The notes under the pieces are model-generated. The model was not told where the DNA came from and searched no databases. It saw nothing but the letters and a program-made list of their open reading frames with translations. From positions 1-50,114 of the forward strand of contig JAQTPK010000018.1 of the NCBI GenBank assembly GCA_028712885.1: a stretch of DNA of 50,114 nt, written 5' to 3'. Origin of the DNA: Syntrophales bacterium. GTDB lineage: Bacteria; Desulfobacterota; Syntrophia; Syntrophales; UBA4778. Made by a program: the position numbers and the translations under genes. Position 1 is the first letter of the stretch. Each line of letters begins with the position of its first letter. Shown one piece after another: positions 7,684 through 16,067 of this stretch.

Positions 7684-8100
7684 ATGAAGGGGAAGACCAT
7701 TAACGAAATCAGCATAGGGGATGCGGCCGAATTCGCCAAGACGGTTTCCGAATCAGACGTATATGCTTATGCGGGTATATCGGGAGACCTGAATCCTGCC
7801 CATGTGAACGAGGCCTACGCCTCAAAAACTTTCTTCAAAACGAGGATCGCCCACGGCATGTTAAGCGCGGGTTTTATCTCGGCCTGCCTCGGCATGCATC
7901 TTCCGGGACCCGGCTCCATTTATCTCAGGCAGGAGCTCAATTTCATGGCCCCCGTGCGTATCGGCGATACCATCACCGCCCGCGTGGAGGTAATCGAGAA
8001 GAACACGGAAAAAAATCGGGTCAAGCTGAAGACGACCTGCACGAACCAGGACGGCACGGTTGTATTGGATGGAGTAGCTCTCATCATGCCGCCCAAATAA
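7684..8100 (+). CDS. phaJ: PhaJ-like (R)-specific enoyl-CoA hydratase (MaoC family)
   Basis: The enzyme hydrates trans-2-enoyl-CoA to (R)-3-hydroxyacyl-CoA, linking beta-oxidation to PHA synthesis. The 138-residue hot-dog-fold protein carries the hydratase 2 motif GDLNPAHVNEAYA with catalytic Asp35 and His40 (Asp31 and His36 in Aeromonas PhaJ). AHGML and a typical C-terminal strand follow. The length is that of single-domain PhaJ. AAAAGGAG precedes the ATG. Its place directly behind phaE-phaC supports the PHA role; a generic MaoC dehydratase is the alternative. Confidence 0.93.
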   Translation: MKGKTINEISIGDAAEFAKTVSESDVYAYAGISGDLNPAHVNEAYASKTFFKTRIAHGMLSAGFISACLGMHLPGPGSIYLRQELNFMAPVRIGDTITARVEVIEKNTEKNRVKLKTTCTNQDGTVVLDGVALIMPPK

Positions 8101-8159
8101 TACAGGCTGTTTGAAAACGCCCATCCCCGCCTCCGCGGGGACGGAGTCTGCAGCGCCTG

Positions 8160-8241
8160 CCCTGAGATCTTCGATAAACTCAGGTCAAGCTCCGTCGAAG
8201 GGTTGTGCTCCGGGCGTGGTTCGACAGGCTCACCATGACAC
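8160..8241. repeat. degenerate copy of the TTCGACAGGCTCA dispersed repeat
   Basis: CTTCGATAAACTCAGG near the left and TTCGACAGGCTCACCATGAC at 8220-8239 are variants of the two arms of the 60 bp repeat found at 43768-43827 and 49896-49955. This copy is diverged and its arms are arranged differently. Confidence 0.65.
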
Positions 8242-8307
8242 CCGGGAGCCTGCCCTGCATATGCAAATATTCTGTCATACAAATAGCCCCTTGTTGCGTA
8301 ACCAAAT

Positions 8308-8551
8308 AATAAACAAACTAGGGACACTTCCCATATTTTCTGCCGGCTGCGTCTCGTCATGAAAATATTGGAAATTCCCTCTTTTTTCCCTCGATACATT
8401 TCCACTTTACCAAACCGCCGTCATTCATTAATTCACATCGACCAAGCCGTAAAAATCTGTGATCAAAAAAAACAAGGAATATTACCGTGTTTTTCGACTG
8501 ATGCGTCCGGAAGAGAAATATGGGAAGTGTCCCTGGTTTTTTGATCGTTTA
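8308..8551. mobile_element. MITE- or BIME-like element with 19 bp perfect inverted termini
   Basis: AGGGACACTTCCCATATTT at 8320-8338 is the exact inverse of 8516-8534. Similarity continues outward (AATAAAC words, then poly-A/T) and inward (CCGGCTGCGTC versus CCGGACGCATC when inverted), giving about 55 bp of imperfect arms around a ~130 bp A+T-rich core. Each arm holds the small hairpin GGGA-cact-TCCC, as in REP units. No transposase is encoded, so it would need one in trans. A MITE or a pair of inverted REP sequences both fit. Confidence 0.6.
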
Positions 8552-8948
8552 TTTCCTTTGCGCCGCGTTCCGGGGTCGGAATATGAACGCATATAATTCA
8601 ATTACTTAGTATACAAGCGGAAAAGTCCGGCGGCCCCGGACGGGGCTGCTCTCCCATTCTGATGAAAAACCAAATGGAATTCTTGGCTTCCGCTTTGGTT
8701 CTTTTTAGCTTGCTTTTTTCGGCAGGTTTAATCTACAACCCCCCCATCAACTCAGGGGCGTATTTCGCCTTTATGTCAGAACCGGCGCCAGTACCCCGGG
8801 ACATTTTCCGGGATTTCCCGAAACTACCGATAACCCAAGGAATTCGTACCCCCAAGTCTCGATCAGAAAAACAATCCGACATCCGATATCCCGGCAATTA
8901 AACTCTGTTTACAAGGGAATTTAGTCTTTTCCCTTCCCGGAGTCCCTG

Positions 8949-11900
8949 ATGAGTGATGCGGAAAAAACCAGAGAACAGCTTCTCCAGGAGGTCGAGAACC
9001 TTCGTCGCCGTCTCATGCGCTATGAACGGATGAGGCTTGAGCTCTGGCTCAGGGGCGACTCGTCCCAGGAGATCGAAAAGCTTTACGCCTCGCTCGCCGA
9101 CCAGGCCGACGACGCCGTCTATCTCATGTCGGACGGCAATATCGAATACGTCAATCCAAGGTTCGAGGAGATTTTCGGGATCAGCCGCCGGGAGTTAATG
9201 GACCCCGACTTCGATTTCATGTCCCTGGTCGCCCCCGAGAGCAGGCATGTTATTGAAGAGCGCCTGGAAAAAAGCCTGCGGGGAGAACCCCTGGACTCCA
9301 CCTACGAATTTACCGCTTTAACCCGGGACGGCCGGCGCATCGAGATCGAAGCCTCCCATTCCTACATACTCTACAAAGGGAAAAACGCCACCCAGGGAAC
9401 GTTCCGCAACGTCACCGACCGGAAGTATTCGCGGGAAATCATCCGCCGGGCCGAAGAAAAATTCAGCCTGCTCACGGAAACGGCGCGTGACCTTATCGTA
9501 TCCCTGGACCTGGACGGTCGCGTGACCTATATCAATCAGGCGGCGGCAGACTTCAGCGGCTACAGCAAGGAAGAAGCCCGGGGCAGGGCCATCACCGAAG
9601 TGATCGCCCCGTCTTCCCTGGCGGAGGCTGAGTCCAAATTCGAAGAGAGAAGGCATGGCAACCAGGATCCCTTCTTTTACGAGGTCGAGGCGATCAACAG
9701 CCGCGGCGAATCAGTCTCCTTCGAGGTCAATTCCTCCGTTATCCTTGAAAAAGGGGAACCCTCGGGCGTGCTCATCGTCGCCAGGGACATCAGGGAGCGG
9801 AAAAAAACTGAAAGCGAGCTGAGGCGGTCCGAATCGAAACTCATCGCCATTATCGAGTCGGCAAAAGATTCCATTTTCATCAAGGACGCAGATCTTAAGT
9901 ACACGGTGGTCAATCAGGCCATGGCGGATCTCTTCGGCATGAAGGCAGGGGAAATGGTCGGGAAAACCGACCTGGATCTGTTCGGAGAGGAAATCGGCCG
10001 GAAATTCGAAGAAATGGATCGGCGGGTGCTGGCCGGCCAGACAGTCGACGAAGAGATCGTCAAGCCGATCAGGGGCAGTATCCGGGCCTTCCATACCATC
10101 AAGGTGCCGCTGAAAGACACGGACGGCGGCATCATCGGCCTGTGCGGCATTGCGCGGGACATCACGGAACGCAGGCTGGTCGAAGAGAGGGTGCGCAAGG
10201 CCGAGGAGAAATACCGAAACATATTCGAATACGCGGTGGAAGGCATCTATCAGAGCACCCCGGAGGGCCGCCTGATCACGGCGAACCCGGCCTTCGCCCG
10301 CATGTTCGGCTACGATTCCCCCCAGGAGATCATCCAGTCCGTCCGGGACATCAGGACCCAGTTGTACGTCGAGCCCGAGCGGAGGGATGCCTTCATCAGG
10401 CTCCTGGACAAATACGACTCCGTCTCCGGTCTCGAGATCCAATACTACCGCAAGGACGGCAGCATCATCTGGGTCTCCGAGAGCTCGCGCGCGGTCCGGG
10501 ACGTTGCCGGGAAGATCGCCTATTTCGAAGGCGTCATCGAAAACGTCACCGAACGGAAGCAGGCGGAGGACCTGTACAGGACCCTCGCCGACAGCTCGCC
10601 CGTTGGAGTATACGTTGTCCAGAAGGGGCGGTTCGTTTACGCCAACCCCCAGTTCCAGCGCTATACGGGATATACGCTGTCGGAACTGCGCGGGATGAGC
10701 CCCCTCGACCTCGTTCACAAAGATGACCGGAATCCGGTCCGCGATAAAGCCGTCCGGATGATAAAGGGGGAGAGCTCTTCCTCTTATGAATTCAGGACCA
10801 TGGCCAAGGACGGGCAGATCAGGTGGAACATCGAAACCGTCCGGTCGATCAGGTTCAAGGGGGAACGCGCGACCCTCGGCAACTTTATCGACGTCTCGGA
10901 GCAGAAGGAAGCCGGCCGGAGACTGGAGGAGCTGGCGGCCTCGGAATCCTCCATCCTGGCATCTATTCCGCATGCGGTCTTCGGGATCGAAAACAGCAGG
11001 ATAACCTTCGTCAATGACGCCGCGGAAGGCGTCTTCGGATGGAAGCCCAAGGAGCTGATCGGGAAGGACATCCGGATCCTGTACCGTAATGACGCCGAAT
11101 GCAGCGAGATCTGGAAGAAGATACGCAATGACCTTGAGTCGCGGCCGGTCTGGGGCCTTGACCTGGAATTCCCGTGCCTCCACCGGAACGGGAACGAACT
11201 CCTGTGCCGCGTGAGCGCCTCGCGCATCGGCAAGGACCAGAGGGGCGAGAGAATCGTAGCCGTCTTCGAAGACGTGACCGTGAGCAAGCGGGGCGAAGAG
11301 GCCCTGCGCGAGTCGGAAAGGCGCTTCAAGAACATCATCGATTTCCTCCCCGACGCCGCCCTGGTGATCAACGGCGAAAGGAAAGTGATCGCCTGGAACC
11401 GGGCCATCGAACAGATGACGAAAGTCAAGGCGGAAGACATGCTCGGCAGGGACGATTACGAATACGCCCTTCCGTTCTACGGCGCGAGAAGGCCGATGCT
11501 GATCGATCTGGTCCTGGAGCATGATGAGGACGCGGAAAAGAGGTATTCGAATCTGCGGAGAAACGACCAGATCATCAGCGGAGAGTCGTACATCCCGAAC
11601 CTCCACGGAAGGGAAGTTTACCTTTTGGGCACGGCGACCGCGCTTTACGATTCGAAAGGGAACCTCGTGGGCGCGATCGAGCTTATCCGGGACATAACGG
11701 AAACGAGGACGTCGGAGCAGTCGCGCAAACAGCTCGAAGCCGAATTTCTCCAGGCCCAGAAAATGGAAGCGATCGGCACGCTGGCCGGGGGCATCGCCCA
11801 TGATTTCAATAATCTGCTCATGGGGATCCAGGGATATACATCCCTCATGATGATGGATATGGATCAGGACCATCCGAACTTTAAACGGCTGAAGAGCATC

Positions 11901-12923
11901 GAGGAGCAGGTGCTGAGCGGGGCCGACCTGACCAGGCAGCTCCTCGGCTTCGCCCGGGGCGGCAGGTATGAAGTCAAGCCGATAAATCTGAACGAGGTGG
12001 TGGAAAAGACCTCGACCATGTTCGGCAGGACGAAAAAAGAGATAAAAGTGAGCCGCATGCTCGGCGAGGACCTGTGGAAGGTGGAAGCGGACCAGGGGCA
12101 GATCGAGCAGGTGTTCCTTAATCTCTACGTAAACGCCTGGCAGGCGATGCCGGGCGGAGGCGAACTGGTTCTCGCCACCGAAAACTCCGCCATCAACGAG
12201 GGCTTCGCGGGGCCGTTCTATTTCAAGCCTGGCAGATACGTGAAGATTTCCGTCACGGACACCGGGGTGGGAATGGACGAGAAGACGAGGCAGAGGATAT
12301 TCGAACCGTTCTTCACCACCAAGGAAATGGGACGGGGGACCGGTCTCGGCCTGGCGACGGTTTACGGGATAGTAAAGGGGCACGGCGGGGTCATTAACGT
12401 GTTCAGCAGAAAAGGAGAGGGAACGACTTTTCATATATATCTGCCCGCTGCGGAGGAAGAACCGGCTGAAATCGCGCAGAACATCTCGCATGAGATCCTG
12501 AAAGGGAACGAGACCATTCTCCTGATCGACGATGAGGAAACCGTGGTCGAAGTCAGCCGGGAAATCCTGGAAACGCTCGGCTACAGGGTCCTTTCGGCCA
12601 GCAGCGGCGCGGAAGCCGTGGAAATATACCGGGCCAAGAAGGACAAAATCGACCTGGTCATCCTGGACATGATCATACCGGAGATGGGCGGCGAACGGAT
12701 TTTTGAAGAGCTTAAAAACATAAATCCCGGCGTTCGGGTGATCCTCTCCAGCGGATACAGCCTCAACGGGCAGGCCGTCAGAATCATGGAACAGGGCTGC
12801 GACGATTTCATCCAGAAGCCTTTCAGCATGAGAGAGCTCTCGAAGAAAGTCAGGGACGTTCTCGACAGCAGGGGAGAGCGCGGAACGAAAGCACGCCGGC
12901 TCCTGGCGGGATTCGAGCGGTAA
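8949..12923 (+). CDS. hybrid sensor histidine kinase with seven PAS domains and a receiver
   Basis: The 1324-residue cytoplasmic sensor kinase has no membrane segment. A short coiled coil (1-45) is followed by about seven PAS/PAC units (roughly 45-160, 170-285, 290-415, 425-540, 545-655, 660-780, 785-925). Each ends in a D-[IV]-[TS]-[ED]-R-like PAC signature. The dimerisation/phosphoacceptor segment [19 protein letters not shown] places the His at 951. The ATPase domain has DTGVGM and [13 protein letters not shown]. The C-terminal receiver has Asp1240 in [16 protein letters not shown] lies six bases before the ATG. A terminator and a lone receiver protein follow; that protein is a likely but unproven phosphotransfer partner. 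The input signal is unknown. Confidence 0.95.
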   Translation: MSDAEKTREQLLQEVENLRRRLMRYERMRLELWLRGDSSQEIEKLYASLADQADDAVYLMSDGNIEYVNPRFEEIFGISRRELMDPDFDFMSLVAPESRHVIEERLEKSLRGEPLDSTYEFTALTRDGRRIEIEASHSYILYKGKNATQGTFRNVTDRKYSREIIRRAEEKFSLLTETARDLIVSLDLDGRVTYINQAAADFSGYSKEEARGRAITEVIAPSSLAEAESKFEERRHGNQDPFFYEVEAINSRGESVSFEVNSSVILEKGEPSGVLIVARDIRERKKTESELRRSESKLIAIIESAKDSIFIKDADLKYTVVNQAMADLFGMKAGEMVGKTDLDLFGEEIGRKFEEMDRRVLAGQTVDEEIVKPIRGSIRAFHTIKVPLKDTDGGIIGLCGIARDITERRLVEERVRKAEEKYRNIFEYAVEGIYQSTPEGRLITANPAFARMFGYDSPQEIIQSVRDIRTQLYVEPERRDAFIRLLDKYDSVSGLEIQYYRKDGSIIWVSESSRAVRDVAGKIAYFEGVIENVTERKQAEDLYRTLADSSPVGVYVVQKGRFVYANPQFQRYTGYTLSELRGMSPLDLVHKDDRNPVRDKAVRMIKGESSSSYEFRTMAKDGQIRWNIETVRSIRFKGERATLGNFIDVSEQKEAGRRLEELAASESSILASIPHAVFGIENSRITFVNDAAEGVFGWKPKELIGKDIRILYRNDAECSEIWKKIRNDLESRPVWGLDLEFPCLHRNGNELLCRVSASRIGKDQRGERIVAVFEDVTVSKRGEEALRESERRFKNIIDFLPDAALVINGERKVIAWNRAIEQMTKVKAEDMLGRDDYEYALPFYGARRPMLIDLVLEHDEDAEKRYSNLRRNDQIISGESYIPNLHGREVYLLGTATALYDSKGNLVGAIELIRDITETRTSEQSRKQLEAEFLQAQKMEAIGTLAGGIAHDFNNLLMGIQGYTSLMMMDMDQDHPNFKRLKSIEEQVLSGADLTRQLLGFARGGRYEVKPINLNEVVEKTSTMFGRTKKEIKVSRMLGEDLWKVEADQGQIEQVFLNLYVNAWQAMPGGGELVLATENSAINEGFAGPFYFKPGRYVKISVTDTGVGMDEKTRQRIFEPFFTTKEMGRGTGLGLATVYGIVKGHGGVINVFSRKGEGTTFHIYLPAAEEEPAEIAQNISHEILKGNETILLIDDEETVVEVSREILETLGYRVLSASSGAEAVEIYRAKKDKIDLVILDMIIPEMGGERIFEELKNINPGVRVILSSGYSLNGQAVRIMEQGCDDFIQKPFSMRELSKKVRDVLDSRGERGTKARRLLAGFER

Positions 12924-13032
12924 GGAGGCGGAACAGGCGGCCGGGTTTTTCCCGGGCCTGATTGAGAATTATTCCGGAATCCGGATTCAGATTTTCTGCC
13001 GTTCGCCGATTATAAAATTAGCGCATCAAGAA

Positions 13033-13067
13033 GCCCGTGGGGCCTCCCTGCCATGGGCCTTTTTTTT
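13033..13067 (+). terminator. rho-independent terminator after the hybrid kinase
   Basis: GCCCGTGG (13033-13040) pairs with CCATGGGC (13051-13058) through one G-U, with a ten-base loop, and eight T follow (13060-13067). It sits only 13 bases before the start of the next gene, so it could also act as a leader terminator for that gene. A second, imperfect GGCCGGG/CCCGGGCC hairpin lies at about 12940-12960. Confidence 0.7.
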
Positions 13068-13079
13068 GGGGGATTGTTC

Positions 13080-13478
13080 ATGCCGGAGATCTGGAATCAC
13101 AGCAAAAAAGTTCTTATCGTTGACGACGAAGAATCGGTCCGGAGCCTGTTCGAAGACGTCCTTACCGAGGAGGGATATGCAGTCCTGTCCGCGGAAGGGG
13201 GAAGCCAGGCCCTCGACATCCTGAAGAGCGAAAAAATCGAGGTTATTTTCCTCGATCTCAAGCTTTTCGGGATAAACGGAATCGAGCTGTGCCGGGAAAT
13301 CCGCCGCTTCAAACCGTCTTCCATTATTTACGCCATGACTGGCTGGGGCGCTCTTTACGATATCGACGAGTGCCGCGAGGCCGGTTTCGACGATTATTTC
13401 AGGAAGCCGATCACAAACGAGGTCCTCTTCAAGGCCGTCGCAGACGCATTCGAAAAACTCGAACGGTGGGCGAAATAA
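13080..13478 (+). CDS. single-domain response regulator (CheY-like receiver)
   Basis: This 132-residue receiver has acidic DDEE near the N-terminus (KVLIVDDEESVR), phosphoacceptor Asp59 in IFLDLKLFG, AMTGWG for the switch Thr, and FRKP for the conserved Lys. There is no output domain. The start at 13080 is chosen over the ATG at 13053 because the latter lies inside the terminator stem, and GGGGGA precedes 13080. The upstream hybrid kinase is the obvious candidate phosphodonor. Confidence 0.9.
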   Translation: MPEIWNHSKKVLIVDDEESVRSLFEDVLTEEGYAVLSAEGGSQALDILKSEKIEVIFLDLKLFGINGIELCREIRRFKPSSIIYAMTGWGALYDIDECREAGFDDYFRKPITNEVLFKAVADAFEKLERWAK

Positions 13479-13649
13479 GGGAAAGACCTGACCCCCAATC
13501 AAAACAGTTTCTGGTTTTTCAGCCCGGTTTCCAACCAAGAGGGAAGTTCAGGAAGCTTTACCTCAAGAAGTTCTTTCGGCTCAATTTTGTGAAGACCTCC
13601 GCAACTCCGAAACTGGAAGCTGAGATTTATTGACAAGAATTTAACCGCT

Positions 13650-16067
13650 ATGCCCCATCAGTTCGACAATCATGACACTGAGATCGATGACCGCCGTCCG
13701 GCGGCAGACGCCCTCATTGAGCGGCTGCGCACCCGTTACCCGGACATGAGCGGATTTACGGCCGTTTCGATGACCGGACGCGGCCGCGACTTCCTGCATC
13801 ATCTCGTCCATACCCGGATCGGCGGCCTCCTGCCGGCCGTTCTTTCCTTCGACGACTACAGAACCCGCCGCATCGCAGAGGCGACAGGCCGCACGGCCGT
13901 ACCGGACGATGAGGCCTTTCTCCACTTCCATGCCCTGCGGTGCAGCCAAGAGGGCCGCTCCCTCTCCCCGGCCGACACCCGGCGGCTCCTCTCTTACCTT
14001 GCAACTATCGCAGAGTTCTCGGTGAACCTCGAAGAGCTGCGCGCCCTGGACCGGATCGGACACGAACAGCTCCAACGGATAGACCGGTTATTTTCCGTGA
14101 TGGAGAAGTTCCGCGCCCGCCTTGCCGGCCGTGGTCTTTTCTATCCGCCTTTCGAGGCGGAGCGGTTTGCCGGATTGAAGCCGGGCGATGGAGAATTGTT
14201 TTTCGGCATGCCTCTCATGAGCCCTGTGAACCAGTCCTTTTTCAGCAGCATCCCGCGTGATCGTCTTTTTATGGATGCGCCGCTTTTCGGACCCCATATG
14301 CCGGCGGAACCGCCAGATTACGAGACGGCCTTGTCCCTCATCCGGCGCATCGGCGTGCCTGAAAGGCGGAGCCCCGGCGATGGCCTCGTATTTTCCGAAC
14401 TTGCCGAACGGGCGGCGCTGCCGGCCCTCCTCGCCCGGGAAATCGACTCCTTTCTGCGCGAGCCGCGCCGCGAAGAGGAACAGCTCTTTATCGTGCCTCT
14501 GGACGAGAGGCTCTCGTTCTATCTCTGGGAATTCCTCTCCCGCCCCCTCGGCGGACAGGTCAACTTTGCGCCGTGGCTTCCTTTCACGCACTTTGCGGCC
14601 GCGCAGAGGATTCGCGAGGCAATCCGCGTCGGAAAGGAGCTGCAGTCCGTGCGGCGGGACCTTATCGCCGAGCTTACCTCCCGGTGGAACGAACTGGACG
14701 AGGCCGACCGCACCGCCTTCGAGGCGGCGATCACGGCGTGCGACGAACTGGTTCGGCTCCGCCCGCTCATGGCCGACAATTGGCAGCAGCTGGCCGAGTA
14801 CCTTATTGCCGTAAGGAAGCTGCGGCTTCGCGGAGGCCGCAGCGCACCGATCCAGGTGATAGGGCTCGGCGATGCGACCGGAATTCCATTTCAACGCGCC
14901 GTCATCCTGCCGATGAACAGCGGCATCTTCCCGCGAAAGCCCTTAAGCGATCCCTACCTGAACCTGATCCACCTGCCGCGCGTATACCGGACGCAGTATG
15001 AGGCGGACGATCTTGCGCTCAGGCAGTTACTTTCCTTCGGCCGGACGGCCCACATCGCCGCCCTTTATGACGAAGGTAACGGCGAGGCGCCATCGGCCTT
15101 CTTCTCTTTCCTCGCCGCCGAATTCGGCCAAAAAACAGTCAAACGGCGGCTGGCTCCGGCGCTGTTCCGCGCTACGAGCGGCGGCCTTGTCATAGAGAAC
15201 ACGGATGAACTGAAGGAGAAGCTGCGGCGGCGCACCTGGTCCTTCAGATCGCTGAAAATTTTTCTCACCTGCCCCTGCCGCTTTATACTCGACGATATTC
15301 AGGGGGTGACCCCCCCCGCGTGCCTCGAAGGCGAAGACGGCGCCAACCTCCTCATCGGAGATTTCCTCCACCGCTTCTTTGCGGAGCTGAAGGAGCATCG
15401 CCCCGCGATCGAGCTCTGGCGCGATCGGTTTGAGGAGAGCTGGGACAGCGATGCGGGTCTCCTCGCAAAACTTCCGGATCAGGCCGTCCGCAAGGCCATC
15501 GTCCGGAGTTACCTGGCCGATATCGCCTCGTGGGAACAGGAAAAGAACATGTTTCTGCTTTTTTCCGACGGGGTGACCGACGCTGAACTCGAGCTGAAGG
15601 CCGCTTTCGGCGGCGGCCGCTACCATATCGGAGGGCGCATCGACCGCCTGCAGCTTCAAGGGGAAAAACGGCTCATTGCCGATCTGAAATACAGGGAAAA
15701 GCAGAAGGTCTCCGGGAAAAAGCGGCTGGCGGAACGGGTGGAAGATCCCAATTCCTTCGATGATCGCTTTCAGCTGCTCATTTATGTTTATCTGGCTCTC
15801 CAGAACGGCAAAGCGGAGCCCGGCCGGCTCGATGCGGCCCATTTCTTTCTGCGGCCGAGAGCGCGCGGGGATTATATAAGCCGCATCGCTGAGGATGACC
15901 TGGCCGCCTGCGAGGCCGCATTGGAGCGCATCGCGCAGCGGCTCGACGGTCTGCTGGCCCTGAAAGGCTTCGCCCCCAATTACAGAGCCGGGAGTTGTTC
16001 CTTCTGCCCCCATAAGGCGCTCTGCCTCAGGCCGGACCTTTATAGGGCAGGGAGGCGCCCATGGTAA
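13650..16067 (+). CDS. addB: AddB-like subunit of a RecBCD/AddAB-type helicase-nuclease
   Basis: The 805-residue protein is shorter than Bacillus AddB (about 1160) but has its C-terminal layout. A PD-(D/E)XK nuclease has GDFLHRFF, GGRIDRLQ and LIADLKY. It is stapled by an iron-sulfur cluster, with Cys541/543 in TCPCRF and C-x2-C-x5-C at Cys783, 786 and 792. The N-terminal helicase-like part has no Walker A motif, so it is probably a non-motor, Chi-scanning-type partner of AddA. No clear ribosome site precedes the ATG at 13650, but a stop in frame at 13644 blocks extension. It overlaps addA by seven bases. Confidence 0.85.
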   Translation: MPHQFDNHDTEIDDRRPAADALIERLRTRYPDMSGFTAVSMTGRGRDFLHHLVHTRIGGLLPAVLSFDDYRTRRIAEATGRTAVPDDEAFLHFHALRCSQEGRSLSPADTRRLLSYLATIAEFSVNLEELRALDRIGHEQLQRIDRLFSVMEKFRARLAGRGLFYPPFEAERFAGLKPGDGELFFGMPLMSPVNQSFFSSIPRDRLFMDAPLFGPHMPAEPPDYETALSLIRRIGVPERRSPGDGLVFSELAERAALPALLAREIDSFLREPRREEEQLFIVPLDERLSFYLWEFLSRPLGGQVNFAPWLPFTHFAAAQRIREAIRVGKELQSVRRDLIAELTSRWNELDEADRTAFEAAITACDELVRLRPLMADNWQQLAEYLIAVRKLRLRGGRSAPIQVIGLGDATGIPFQRAVILPMNSGIFPRKPLSDPYLNLIHLPRVYRTQYEADDLALRQLLSFGRTAHIAALYDEGNGEAPSAFFSFLAAEFGQKTVKRRLAPALFRATSGGLVIENTDELKEKLRRRTWSFRSLKIFLTCPCRFILDDIQGVTPPACLEGEDGANLLIGDFLHRFFAELKEHRPAIELWRDRFEESWDSDAGLLAKLPDQAVRKAIVRSYLADIASWEQEKNMFLLFSDGVTDAELELKAAFGGGRYHIGGRIDRLQLQGEKRLIADLKYREKQKVSGKKRLAERVEDPNSFDDRFQLLIYVYLALQNGKAEPGRLDAAHFFLRPRARGDYISRIAEDDLAACEAALERIAQRLDGLLALKGFAPNYRAGSCSFCPHKALCLRPDLYRAGRRPW

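Larger units (their letters stand above)
8101..8948. other. 848 bp non-coding region made of repeat fragments
   Basis: No credible gene. From left to right: a 22-base match (three mismatches) to the end of the 25627-25753 element (8101-8123); a GC hairpin CCCCGC-ctcc-GCGGGG directly after it; a TTCGACAGGCTCA-type repeat (about 8168-8241); and the inverted-terminus element at 8308-8551. A perfect TATAAT at 8592-8597 has no good -35 partner. The only ORF (8662-8901, 79 codons, one N-terminal hydrophobic stretch) has no ribosome site and no family resemblance. Confidence 0.6.

Noticed and set aside
8662-8901. 79-codon ORF with an N-terminal hydrophobic segment
   Set aside because: No ribosome-binding site, no recognisable family, Pro- and Ser-rich tail of random appearance, and it lies in a repeat-filled gap.
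9711-12491. 926-codon open frame antisense to the hybrid kinase
   Set aside because: It is a shadow of the G+C-rich kinase gene: no family motif, no ribosome site, and the opposite strand has complete PAS, HisKA, ATPase and receiver signatures.
13479-13649. Possible REP-type end (AAAGACCTGACCCCC) after the response regulator
   Set aside because: Only one copy was seen in the window and no inverted partner lies nearby, so an element cannot be supported.
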